From: Streptomyces formicae
GTDB lineage: Bacteria > Actinomycetota > Actinomycetes > Streptomycetales > Streptomycetaceae
NCBI RefSeq assembly: GCF_002556545.1
Contig: NZ_CP022685.1
Span: forward strand, 1,240,001-1,304,000
Reading direction: 5' to 3'
Length of the DNA: 64,000 nucleotides
Shown here in pieces: positions 17,895-25,607 of the stretch (its first letter is position 1; each line of letters begins with the position of its first letter). The translations under genes and the position numbers were made by a program. Below the pieces are notes generated by a model that was given only the letters and a program-made list of their open reading frames with translations, did not search any database and was not told where the DNA came from.

Positions 17895-18085
17895 CGTCAC
17901 CTCTTGTGCCGTACGAAACCGGCTCAAGCCTCTGTCCCCGCGCGGAGCCCGTCAAGCCCGGACGCCGAAGGGCCGGTGAGCAGGGGGGGCATTGACGCTC
18001 CTCGATTTGACCGGACAAACTCGGCCCGGGGCGCCCTGCTCCACCCCCGACGACTGCTCACGCACCCACCCGAGGGAGACACCCC

Positions 18086-19279
18086 GTGCCCCACCCGCTC
18101 CCCCTCGCAGGCATCACCGTCGTCAGCCTGGAGCAGGCCGTCGCCGCCCCCTTCGCCACCCGGCAGCTCGCCGACCTCGGCGCCCGCGTCATCAAGGTGG
18201 AGCGTCCCGGGGGCGACTTCGCGCGGCGGTACGACACCACGGTGCACGGCCAGGCCAGTTACTTCGTCTGGCTGAACCGCTCCAAGGAGTCGCTCACCCT
18301 CGACCTCAAGTCGGAGCGCGGCAGGGAGATCCTCGAGGAACTCCTGACGGGCGCGGACGTCTTCGTGCAGAACCTCGCGCCCGGCGCCGCCGACCGGCTC
18401 GGCCTGGGCCAGGAGGCGCTGCGGGCCCGCCATCCGTCCCTGATCCCCTGCACCGTCAGCGGCTACGGCACGGACGGGCCGTGGGCCGACCGCAAGGCGT
18501 ACGACCTGCTCGTGCAGTGCCAGACGGGGCTCCTCCAGCTCACCGGGACCCCCGAGGAGGCGGTGCGGGCGGGGATCTCGGTGGCCGACATCGCGGGCGG
18601 GATGTACGCGTACAGCGGCATCCTGTCGGCCCTGTTCACCCGGGCGACGACCGGGCGCGCGACGACCGTCGAGGTCTCGCTCTTCGACGCGCTCGCCGAA
18701 TGGGTGAGCCAGCCCGCCTACTACACGCGCTACGGCGGCACCCAGCCACCGCGCGTGGGAGCCCGGCACGCGACGGTCGCCCCGTACGGCCCGTTCACCG
18801 CGGCGGACGGCAAGGACGTCCTGCTCTCCGTGCAGAACGAACGCGAATGGGCTTCCCTGTGCGCGGAGTTCCTCGGCAGGCCCGAGCTGGCGGACGATCC
18901 GCGGTTCGCCACGGGGGCCGATCGCGTGGCGCACCGCGACGAGCTCGACGCGATCATCTCCGCACGCTGCGCAGGACTCGGCAGCGACGAGATGATGACG
19001 CTGCTCGACCGCGCCAACATCGCCAACGCGGGCGTCAATTCGGTCCACGAGTTCCTCGACCACCCCGTCCTGACCGAGCGCGGACGCTGGCAGGACATCC
19101 AGGTGCCGGGCACGGACGCACCGGTGCAGGCACTGCTGCCGCCCGCCGCCCTAGGCGGAGTGACACCGCGCATGGACCCGGTGCCCGCGGCGGGCGAGCA
19201 CACCGAGGCGATCCTGCGCGAGCTGGGCCGAGACCCGGACGAGATCGCACGGCTGCGCGCGGAAGGAGTCTGCCGGTGA
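18086..19279 (+). CDS. CaiB/BaiF (class III) CoA-transferase
   Basis: 397 residues from GTG 18086 after GAGGGAG. Class III fold: GITVVSLEQAVAAPFATRQLADLGARV at the N-terminus, KVERPGGDFAR, and the DLKSERGREI region, with NLAPGAADRLGL holding the area of the catalytic aspartate (Asp in DVFVQNLAPG precedes). It moves CoA between a donor thioester and a free acid. Its stop overlaps the start of the acyl-CoA dehydrogenase gene (GTGA). Donor and acceptor are unknown; with the MaoC gene, a dicarboxylic or branched acid is likely. Confidence 0.85.
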   Translation: MPHPLPLAGITVVSLEQAVAAPFATRQLADLGARVIKVERPGGDFARRYDTTVHGQASYFVWLNRSKESLTLDLKSERGREILEELLTGADVFVQNLAPGAADRLGLGQEALRARHPSLIPCTVSGYGTDGPWADRKAYDLLVQCQTGLLQLTGTPEEAVRAGISVADIAGGMYAYSGILSALFTRATTGRATTVEVSLFDALAEWVSQPAYYTRYGGTQPPRVGARHATVAPYGPFTAADGKDVLLSVQNEREWASLCAEFLGRPELADDPRFATGADRVAHRDELDAIISARCAGLGSDEMMTLLDRANIANAGVNSVHEFLDHPVLTERGRWQDIQVPGTDAPVQALLPPAALGGVTPRMDPVPAAGEHTEAILRELGRDPDEIARLRAEGVCR

Positions 19280-20442
19280 GCGCCCTGGACACCCTGCCCG
19301 CCGAGGAGCGGCTGGTCGTGACGACCGTACGGGACTTCGTCGACGAGCAAGTCAAGCCGGTCGTGCGGGAGTTGGAGCACTCCGACACCTACCCCGATGC
19401 CCTCATCGAGGGCATGAAGGAGCTCGGCGTCTTCGGACTCGCCGTCCCCGAGGAGTTCGGCGGCACCCCCGTCTCCACCTCCTGCTACGTCCTGGTCACC
19501 GAGGAACTGGCGCGCGGCTGGATGAGCCTGGCGGGCGCGATGGGCGGCCACACGGTCGTCGCGAAGCTCCTCGTGCACTACGGCACCGCGGCCCAGCGGA
19601 GCCACTGGCTGCCCCGCATGGCCACCGGCGAGGTGCGCGCGACCATGGCGCTGACCGAGCCGGAGGGCGGCTCCGACCTCCAGGCGCTGCGCACGGTGGC
19701 CCGCCGCGACGGGGACGCGTACGTCGTCGACGGAGCGAAGACGTGGATCACCAACTCCCGCCGCTCACAACTGATCGCGCTGCTCTGCAAGACCGATCCG
19801 GCCGCCGAGCCCCGCCACCGCGGCATCTCCGTGCTGCTCGCCGAGCACGGCCCCGGCCTCACCGTCTCGCGCGACCTGCCGAAGCTCGGCTACAAGGGAG
19901 TGGAGAGCTGCGAGCTGTCCTTCGACGGCCTGCGCGTGCCCGCCGACGCGCTCCTCGGCGGCATCGAGGGCCGGGGCTTCGGGCAGATGATGAAGGGTCT
20001 TGAGACGGGCCGCCTCCAGGTCGCCGCCCGCGCGCTCGGGGTGGGCCGCGCCGCGTTCGAGGACGCGCTGCGCTACGCCCAGGAGCGCGAGTCCTTCGGC
20101 GTGCCGATCTGGCAGCACCAGTCCATCGGCAACTACCTCGCCGACATGGCGACTTCGCTCTCCGCGGCCCGCCAGCTCACCCTGCACGCGGCCCGCGAGG
20201 CCGACGCGGGGCGGCGCGTGGACATGGAGGCGGGCATGGCCAAGCTCTTCGCGTCCGAGACGGCCATGCGGATCACCCTGGACGCGGTGCGCATCCACGG
20301 CGGGCACGGCTACTCCACGGAGTTCGACGTCGAACGCTACTTCCGCGACGCTCCGTTGATGATCGTCGGCGAGGGCACCAACGAGATCCAGCGCAATGTG
20401 ATCGCGCGTCAGCTCGTCGCGCGCGGCGGCCTTGACGCCTGA
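19276..20442 (+). CDS. Acyl-CoA dehydrogenase
   Basis: 388 residues from GTG 19276, coupled to the CoA-transferase. Both family signatures are visible: ATMALTEPEGGSDLQALRT (FAD/substrate side) and QLTLHAAREAD then IHGGHGYSTEFDVERYFRDA near the C-terminus, followed by the GEGTNEIQRNVIAR end. It oxidises an acyl-CoA to the 2-enoyl-CoA and passes electrons to ETF. With the divergent MaoC hydratase it gives the activation, oxidation and hydration steps of a short beta-oxidation-like path. Confidence 0.9.
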   Translation: MSALDTLPAEERLVVTTVRDFVDEQVKPVVRELEHSDTYPDALIEGMKELGVFGLAVPEEFGGTPVSTSCYVLVTEELARGWMSLAGAMGGHTVVAKLLVHYGTAAQRSHWLPRMATGEVRATMALTEPEGGSDLQALRTVARRDGDAYVVDGAKTWITNSRRSQLIALLCKTDPAAEPRHRGISVLLAEHGPGLTVSRDLPKLGYKGVESCELSFDGLRVPADALLGGIEGRGFGQMMKGLETGRLQVAARALGVGRAAFEDALRYAQERESFGVPIWQHQSIGNYLADMATSLSAARQLTLHAAREADAGRRVDMEAGMAKLFASETAMRITLDAVRIHGGHGYSTEFDVERYFRDAPLMIVGEGTNEIQRNVIARQLVARGGLDA

Positions 20443-20455
20443 GCGGCGCGTCGCG

Positions 20456-21013
20456 TCAGACGACGCCGAGCCCTTCGACGACGACCGCGTTCGGCAGCCC
20501 GGCGAGCACCTTGCCGGGCACGATCAGCTTGCCGCGTCGGCTGCCGCTGCCCACCAGGACGTACGACAGATCGGCGACGGCCGGGTCGACGAGCACCGGC
20601 CACGCGGCGGGCAGCCCGATCGGCGTGATGCCGCCGTACTCCATGCCGGTCTCGCCCGTGGCCGTCTCCATCGGGGCGAACGACGCCTTGCGGGCGCCGA
20701 GTTGGCGGCGGACCGCGCCGTTCACGTCCACCCGCGTCCCGGACAGCACGACGCACGCGGCGAGCGTGGTCTCGCCGCCGCGCTTGCCCGCGACGACGAC
20801 GCAGTTGGCGGACCGACCGAGCAGCTCGGGCCCGTAGTGCTCGAGGAAGGTGGCGGTGTCGGCCCACCGCGGGTCGGTGTCGACGTGCACCAGCTCCTCG
20901 GCCCCCACGGCACCGGCCAGGGTTCGTACGGCGTCGGCGACGGGTGCGACGAGCAGGTCGAGGGCTTCGGGAGCGGGGTGGACGACGTCGAAGTCACCGA
21001 GGGGAGCGCGCAT
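20456..21013 (-). CDS. YbaK/ProX-type aminoacyl-tRNA deacylase
   Basis: 185 residues. The YbaK fold is shown by RSANCVVVAGKR near residue 68, the conserved lysine in GARKASFAP and the signature MEYGGITPIGLPAAWPVL. Family members hydrolyse mischarged tRNAs such as Ala- or Cys-tRNA(Pro). It lies 19 bases downstream of the XRE-cupin regulator and likely shares its transcript. It is convergent with the acyl-CoA dehydrogenase gene, whose stop lies 13 bases away. Confidence 0.82.
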   Translation of the reverse strand: MRAPLGDFDVVHPAPEALDLLVAPVADAVRTLAGAVGAEELVHVDTDPRWADTATFLEHYGPELLGRSANCVVVAGKRGGETTLAACVVLSGTRVDVNGAVRRQLGARKASFAPMETATGETGMEYGGITPIGLPAAWPVLVDPAVADLSYVLVGSGSRRGKLIVPGKVLAGLPNAVVVEGLGVV

Positions 21014-21032
21014 GGCGGCACGGTAACAGCCG

Positions 21033-21617
21033 TCAGTAGGAGGCGGCGTGGGCGGGCGGCACCGAGACCGACATCGTCATCGTGACCGGCTCCGCGCCCT
21101 TGTTGTGGTAGCCGTGCGGCACGTCGGCCTCGAACGTGGCGGCGCTGCCCGCGGGGACCTGGTGCTCGGCGCCGTCGACGAGCAGCGTCAGTTCGCCCGC
21201 CGAAACGTGCAACAGCTCGACGGTGCCCGGCGGATGGGCGTCGGAGTCCGTGCCCTCGCCCGGCATCAGCCGCCAGGACCACAGCTCGAAGGGGCCCCGC
21301 GCGTCGGTGCCGACCAGGAGCGTGGTGCTGCTCCCCGCGTCCGTGGACCACATGCGCACCGCCTGCTCCGGCGGCACCAGCCGGACGTGCGAGCCCTGTT
21401 CGTAGTCGAGGAGCGTGGTGATGCTGACGCCGAGCGCGTCGGCGAGCTTGACCGTGATGCCGACGCTGGGGTTGGTCCTGGCCTGCTCGATCTGGATGAT
21501 CATGCCGCGGCTGACGCCCGCGCGGGCCGCGAGGGTGTCGAGGGTGAAGCCCCTCTCGCCGCGCCAGCGCTTGAGGTTGCGCGCGAGCGACTGGGTCAGC
21601 TGGTCGAGGTCCGACAC
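21033..21617 (-). CDS. XRE-cupin transcriptional regulator
   Basis: 194 residues from GTG 21617. An XRE HTH occupies residues 10-68 (LKRWRGERGFTLDTLAARAGVS, then GMIIQIEQARTNPS), and a single cupin barrel follows (residues 110-190, with H-x-P at SDAHPPGTVELLHV and PHGYHNKG). Such regulators sense small ligands in the cupin and often repress a neighbouring catabolic or transport gene. An inverted repeat with a third half-site is just upstream (21645-21675), consistent with autoregulation. Confidence 0.87.
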   Translation of the reverse strand: MSDLDQLTQSLARNLKRWRGERGFTLDTLAARAGVSRGMIIQIEQARTNPSVGITVKLADALGVSITTLLDYEQGSHVRLVPPEQAVRMWSTDAGSSTTLLVGTDARGPFELWSWRLMPGEGTDSDAHPPGTVELLHVSAGELTLLVDGAEHQVPAGSAATFEADVPHGYHNKGAEPVTMTMSVSVPPAHAASY

Positions 21618-21644
21618 ATTCCGTCCAATTTCCTGGGTGACGGG

Positions 21645-21675
21645 GTTCAGGGCACTGAACGTCAGGTCACTGAAC
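21645..21675. promoter_or_regulatory. Putative operator of the XRE-cupin gene
   Basis: GTTCAG (21645-21650) and CTGAAC (21655-21660) form a dyad with a 4-base spacer; another CTGAAC follows at 21670-21675. The site starts 28 bases upstream of the regulator start, where a repressor would block transcription. Confidence 0.4.
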
Positions 21676-21732
21676 TACGGCGTGGTGCACCTGATGGTTC
21701 CCGGTGGTTCAACACACTGTACTGCGAGGACC

Positions 21733-21781
21733 CTCGCACCACCCCGACGGAGAGAGGACGCTCGCACCACGCCGACGGAGA
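21733..21781. repeat. Direct repeat of 21 bp in an intergenic gap
   Basis: Copies at 21733-21753 and 21761-21781 differ by one base (CTCGCACCAC, then C or G, then CCGACGGAGA) with a 28-bp period. They sit just downstream of the acyltransferase gene. Function is unknown. Confidence 0.65.
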
Positions 21782-21786
21782 AGGGC

Positions 21787-22524
21787 CTACGCCTTCTCCG
21801 ACTCCCCCAGCGCCACCAACTGTTCCGGCGTGACCCCGTCGGGTATCGGCACGGGCGCGGGCGTGCGCAACGGCGGCTCCCACCCGCGCTCGGCGTCCCA
21901 CGTCCGCACCACCTTGGCCGGGGCGCCCGCCACGACCGCGTGGTCGGGCACCGCGCCACGGACGACCGCGCCCGCCGCGACGACGACGTTGCGTCCGATC
22001 CGCGCCCCGGGCAGAATCACCGCCCCTGTGCCGATCCAGCAGCCGGAACCGATCTCCACCGGCTCCATCCTCGGCCACTGCTTCCCGATCGGCGTGTGCG
22101 GATCGTCGTACGAGTGGTTGGTGGACGTCACGTACACATAGGGCCCGAAGTAGCAGTCGTCGCCGATGGAGACCGTGGTGTCGGCGATGACGTGGCTGCC
22201 CCGTCCGAGCACGACGCCGTTGCCGATGCGCAGGATCGGGTCGGGTCCGAGGTCGAGGTCCGGCATCATCCCGGCGGTGAGCGTGACGTGCTCCCCGACG
22301 ATGCAGTGGTCGCCGAGCCTGATCCAGGGCTCCCCGAAGACCGTGCCCTGCGGGAACGCGAGCTTGGTGCCCTCGCCGATCGCCCCGAACCGCAGCCGCC
22401 CGGGGTGCGCCGACGTCACCGCGCCCGTGCGCTGCACCCAGGACCAGCCCGCGTGGACGGCGCGCTGCGCGATGCGGCGCCGCGCGGCGGCAAGGGATGA
22501 GAACGTGTTCCTGTTCTTCGGCAC
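21787..22524 (-). CDS. Left-handed beta-helix acyltransferase
   Basis: 245 residues from GTG 22524. Hexapeptide repeats run through the middle (RIGNGVVLGRGSHVIADTTVSIGDDCYFG, then VEIGSGCWIGTGAVILPGARIGRNVVVAAGAVV), the coil of trimeric O-acetyltransferases, with the active-site histidine region at TSTNHSYDDPHTP. The acceptor cannot be predicted. It stands alone and is divergent from the gamma-carbonic-anhydrase-like gene, another beta-helix protein. Confidence 0.82.
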   Translation of the reverse strand: MPKNRNTFSSLAAARRRIAQRAVHAGWSWVQRTGAVTSAHPGRLRFGAIGEGTKLAFPQGTVFGEPWIRLGDHCIVGEHVTLTAGMMPDLDLGPDPILRIGNGVVLGRGSHVIADTTVSIGDDCYFGPYVYVTSTNHSYDDPHTPIGKQWPRMEPVEIGSGCWIGTGAVILPGARIGRNVVVAAGAVVRGAVPDHAVVAGAPAKVVRTWDAERGWEPPLRTPAPVPIPDGVTPEQLVALGESEKA

Positions 22525-22667
22525 GCGCTCACGTTACTCAGTGGCCCGGAGCCGCGCAGGCCCCCGCCCTGTGATCTTCACCCCACGCGGCGGCCCGCGC
22601 CCCGGCGTCCCGTACGGTGCCGTCAGGCGCGACGTCACACAGACGCACGGAAGCAGGGAGCGAGTCG

Positions 22668-23201
22668 ATGGGCCACGAGGCACTCATCACCGGCATCGGC
22701 GGCAAGGACCCGAAGATCGACCAGGACGCCTTCACCGCGCCCACGTCCGTCGTGCTAGGCGAGGTGACGCTGCACGCGGGCGCGAGCACCTGGTACGGCG
22801 CGGTGCTGCGCGCCGACTGCGGGCCCATCGTCATCGGCGCCGAGAGCAACATCCAGGACAACTGCACCCTGCACGTCGACCCGGGCTTCCCCATCACGGT
22901 CGGCGAGCGCGTCTCGGTCGGTCACAACGCCGTCCTGCACGGCTGCACCGTCGAGGACGACTGCCTGATCGGCATGGGCGCCACCGTCCTCAACGGCGCG
23001 GTGATCGGGGCCGGTTCCCTGGTCGCGGCGCAGGCGCTCGTGCCCCAGGGCATGGAGGTGCCCCCGGGCTCGCTCGTCGCGGGCGTGCCCGCGAAGGTAC
23101 GCAGGCAGCTCACGGACGAGGAGCGCGAGGGCATCTCCCTGAACGGCACGATGTACGTCGAGCTGGCCAAGGCCCACCGCGACGCGCACGCCACCGGGTG
23201 A
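22668..23201 (+). CDS. Gamma-carbonic-anhydrase-like protein
   Basis: 177 residues from ATG 22668. Left-handed beta-helix with the metal histidines expected of the gamma class: NCTLHVD near residue 68 and VGHNAVLHGC at 84-93 (His in VGHN and LHG). The R-D-x-x-P-I-x-I-G-x-x-x-N-I-Q-D block (RADCGPIVIGAESNIQD) is also present. Bacterial members (PaaY, YrdA types) may be carbonic anhydrases or thioesterases; activity is not certain. Confidence 0.85.
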   Translation: MGHEALITGIGGKDPKIDQDAFTAPTSVVLGEVTLHAGASTWYGAVLRADCGPIVIGAESNIQDNCTLHVDPGFPITVGERVSVGHNAVLHGCTVEDDCLIGMGATVLNGAVIGAGSLVAAQALVPQGMEVPPGSLVAGVPAKVRRQLTDEEREGISLNGTMYVELAKAHRDAHATG

Positions 23202-23230
23202 CCCCGACCGGGTGAAGCGGGCCGGGTGGC

Positions 23231-23923
23231 TCAGTCGGTGGCCGGGACGGACTGCCGCTCGGCCACCGTGGCCTCGGCACCGGTGCCGGTACCTGCGGTA
23301 CCGGCACGCTCCGCCTCGGCCGCCGCCTTCTTCGCCCGGCGCTTGACCAGCAGCATCGAGGCGAGCCCGATCAGCACGGCGGCGGCGAGCCCCAGGTACG
23401 AGAAGCGCTTGAGCCAGTCCTCGGCGACCACGCCGATGTAGTAGATGACGGCGGTGGTGCCGCCCGCCCAGACGATGCCGCCGAGGACGTTGGCGATCAG
23501 GAACTTCCAGTACGGCATGCGCAGTACGCCCGCGAGCGGTCCCGCGAAGATCCGCAGCAGGGCGACGAAGCGGCCGAAGAAGACCGCCCACATGCCCCAC
23601 TTCTGGAAGGACCGCTCGGCGCTCGCCACGTTCGCCGCATTGAAGTGCTTGGGGAACTTCCGCTCCAGCCAGGCAAGGAGCGGCCGTCCGCCCTTGCGCC
23701 CGATGGCGTACCCGATCGAGTCACCGATGATGGCGCCCGCGCTCGCGCACGCACCGAGCACGACGGGGTCGATGTCGCCGTGCTGGGACGACAGGAGCGC
23801 CGCGGAGATCAGGACGATCTCGCCGGGCAGCGGAATGCCCAGGCTCTCCAGGCCGATGACGAGGGCCACCAGCGCGTAGATGCTGACGGCTGGTACGTGC
23901 TCCAGCCACTCCTGGACGTGCAA
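23231..23923 (-). CDS. DedA-family membrane protein
   Basis: 230 residues from TTG 23923, supported by GGAGG eight bases upstream. DedA/VTT domain with the GIPLPGEIVLISAA re-entrant region, GDSIGYAIGRKGGRP and the FGRFVALLRIFAGPLAG motif holding the family arginines (FxGRFxxxxR). Recent work assigns DedA proteins to lipid carrier recycling across the membrane. The C-terminal 35 residues are Ala/Glu-rich and cytoplasmic. Confidence 0.88.
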   Translation of the reverse strand: MHVQEWLEHVPAVSIYALVALVIGLESLGIPLPGEIVLISAALLSSQHGDIDPVVLGACASAGAIIGDSIGYAIGRKGGRPLLAWLERKFPKHFNAANVASAERSFQKWGMWAVFFGRFVALLRIFAGPLAGVLRMPYWKFLIANVLGGIVWAGGTTAVIYYIGVVAEDWLKRFSYLGLAAAVLIGLASMLLVKRRAKKAAAEAERAGTAGTGTGAEATVAERQSVPATD

Positions 23924-23978
23924 CGCCGGTTCCTCCGTAATGCTGTGCGTACGAGACGGGCAGCCTACCGGGAGGTGT

Positions 23979-25607
23979 TCACTCCGAAGGAACGGCGTCC
24001 CAGAGATCGCAGCGGTGCTCGCCGTGCGCGGTCGCGCTGATCACGGTCCCGCCGGCCGACGCGGTGCGCAGGGACAGCACCCGCCCCGGCCGGGTGCGCT
24101 GGTCGGGCGCGGTGGGCGCGCCGTGCGCGCGCGGCACGCCGTCGCGGACGAACGAACCCCAGTACCGCACCATCTGCCGTGAAAGGGCCCTCTGTTCGGC
24201 GTTGAGCGGTGAGACGAGACCGAAGTGCTTGAAGAGGTACTGCACCTCGTTGACGTGCGTCGCGCCGAAGTCGAAGTCCGTGTCGAGCTTGCGCAGCGAG
24301 GCGAACGGCGGCGAGGTACGGTCGGCGAACTCGTAGGCGTAGACGGGCCCGCGCCCCGCGAGCGCCTTGTTCATCCGCAGGGCGGTGCAGGCGAACATGC
24401 GGTCCCCGACCGCCGCCGCGTAGGCGAGGGTCGGCGAGGCGTGGGCACGGAGCGGGTACTCCTTCAGGACGCGGCCGCCCAGCTCGGGCCCGTACGCCTC
24501 GGTGAGCGCGGGTCCGTACCGCTCGGCGGTCAGCGGGGTGCCCCGCCCGTCGAACTGGGAGAAGGCGAAGAGGCGTCCCTCGTCGCTGTTGGCGCCGTTC
24601 AGGACCGGGACACGGGCCGCGCTCCCGTTCTCGTACGCCCGTTTGGGCTGGACCGGCAGGAAGGCGCCGCCGACGACCGGGCCCCAGTCGAAGCCGGCCT
24701 GTGCGGCGAGGATCTCCTCGGCGGGCCTGGCCCGCAGGCAGGCGAGTGCGGTCGCCGGGTCGGGGCAGCCCGCCTTCTTCGCGAACGCCGTGCCGTCGCC
24801 GACGGCCCGCCGGTGCTCGCGGCCCGCGCAGTCGCCGTACGCGCCGCTCTCCACGATGGCCGCGCGGTACAGGCCGCGCGCGGTGGGCGAGGCGAGCAGG
24901 GTGCAGACGGAGCGGCCGCCCGCGGACTCGCCCGCGATGGTGACGCGGCCCGGATCACCGCCGAAACGGGCGACGTTGGCGCGCACCCAGCGCAGCGCGG
25001 CCTGCTGGTCGAGCAGTCCGTAGTTGCCGGAGACGCGGTCGGACGCCTCGCCGTCGAGCCCTTCGGCGGCGAGGAACCCCATGGCTCCCAGGCGGTAGTT
25101 GACGGTGACGACCACGGTGCCGGTCTCGCGGGCGAAGGTGTCGGGCACGATGTCCTCGCCCGCGCCCGCGGTGAGCCCGCCGCCGTGCAGCCAGACCATC
25201 ACGGGGCGGTGGCGCGCGTCTTTGGGGGTGTACACATTGAGGTCGAGGCAGTCCTCGGTGTGGCTGGGCTTCTCGTAACCCGGGTCCCAACTCGCTGTCT
25301 GTACGCAGCGGTTGCCGAATGCGGTGGCCCCGCGCACGCCGCCCCAGGGTTCGGCGGGCCGGGGCTCCTTCCAGCGCAGGGCGCCGACGGGCTGCTCCGC
25401 GTACGGAATCCCGAGGAACTGCCGCCCCTGCGACGTGGCTGACCCGCGCACCCACCCGGCGTCGGTGCGCACGAGCGCCCGGTCGGCTGCCGCGCCACTC
25501 CCGCTCCTCTCCTGCGCCTGTGCCTGCTGCGGCACGAGCGTGGCCGCGGCGGCCGCCGCCAGGGCGGCGACGACCGACGCGGCGCGTCGTATCCGGCTTC
25601 TCCTCAT
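23979..25607 (-). CDS. Secreted type-B carboxylesterase
   Basis: 542 residues. The N-terminus MRRSRIRRAASVVAALAAA with AQA-QE cleavage is a signal peptide. Alpha/beta-hydrolase of the cholinesterase group: EDCLDLNVYTP, HGGG oxyanion loop (WLHGGGLT), nucleophile GESAGG near residue 222, and the late Glu and His of the triad. Its ATG overlaps the stop of the GH3 gene (ATGA), so the two are made together. Joint export of a glycosidase and an esterase suggests attack on acylated glycosides or polysaccharide. Confidence 0.88.
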   Translation of the reverse strand: MRRSRIRRAASVVAALAAAAAATLVPQQAQAQERSGSGAAADRALVRTDAGWVRGSATSQGRQFLGIPYAEQPVGALRWKEPRPAEPWGGVRGATAFGNRCVQTASWDPGYEKPSHTEDCLDLNVYTPKDARHRPVMVWLHGGGLTAGAGEDIVPDTFARETGTVVVTVNYRLGAMGFLAAEGLDGEASDRVSGNYGLLDQQAALRWVRANVARFGGDPGRVTIAGESAGGRSVCTLLASPTARGLYRAAIVESGAYGDCAGREHRRAVGDGTAFAKKAGCPDPATALACLRARPAEEILAAQAGFDWGPVVGGAFLPVQPKRAYENGSAARVPVLNGANSDEGRLFAFSQFDGRGTPLTAERYGPALTEAYGPELGGRVLKEYPLRAHASPTLAYAAAVGDRMFACTALRMNKALAGRGPVYAYEFADRTSPPFASLRKLDTDFDFGATHVNEVQYLFKHFGLVSPLNAEQRALSRQMVRYWGSFVRDGVPRAHGAPTAPDQRTRPGRVLSLRTASAGGTVISATAHGEHRCDLWDAVPSE

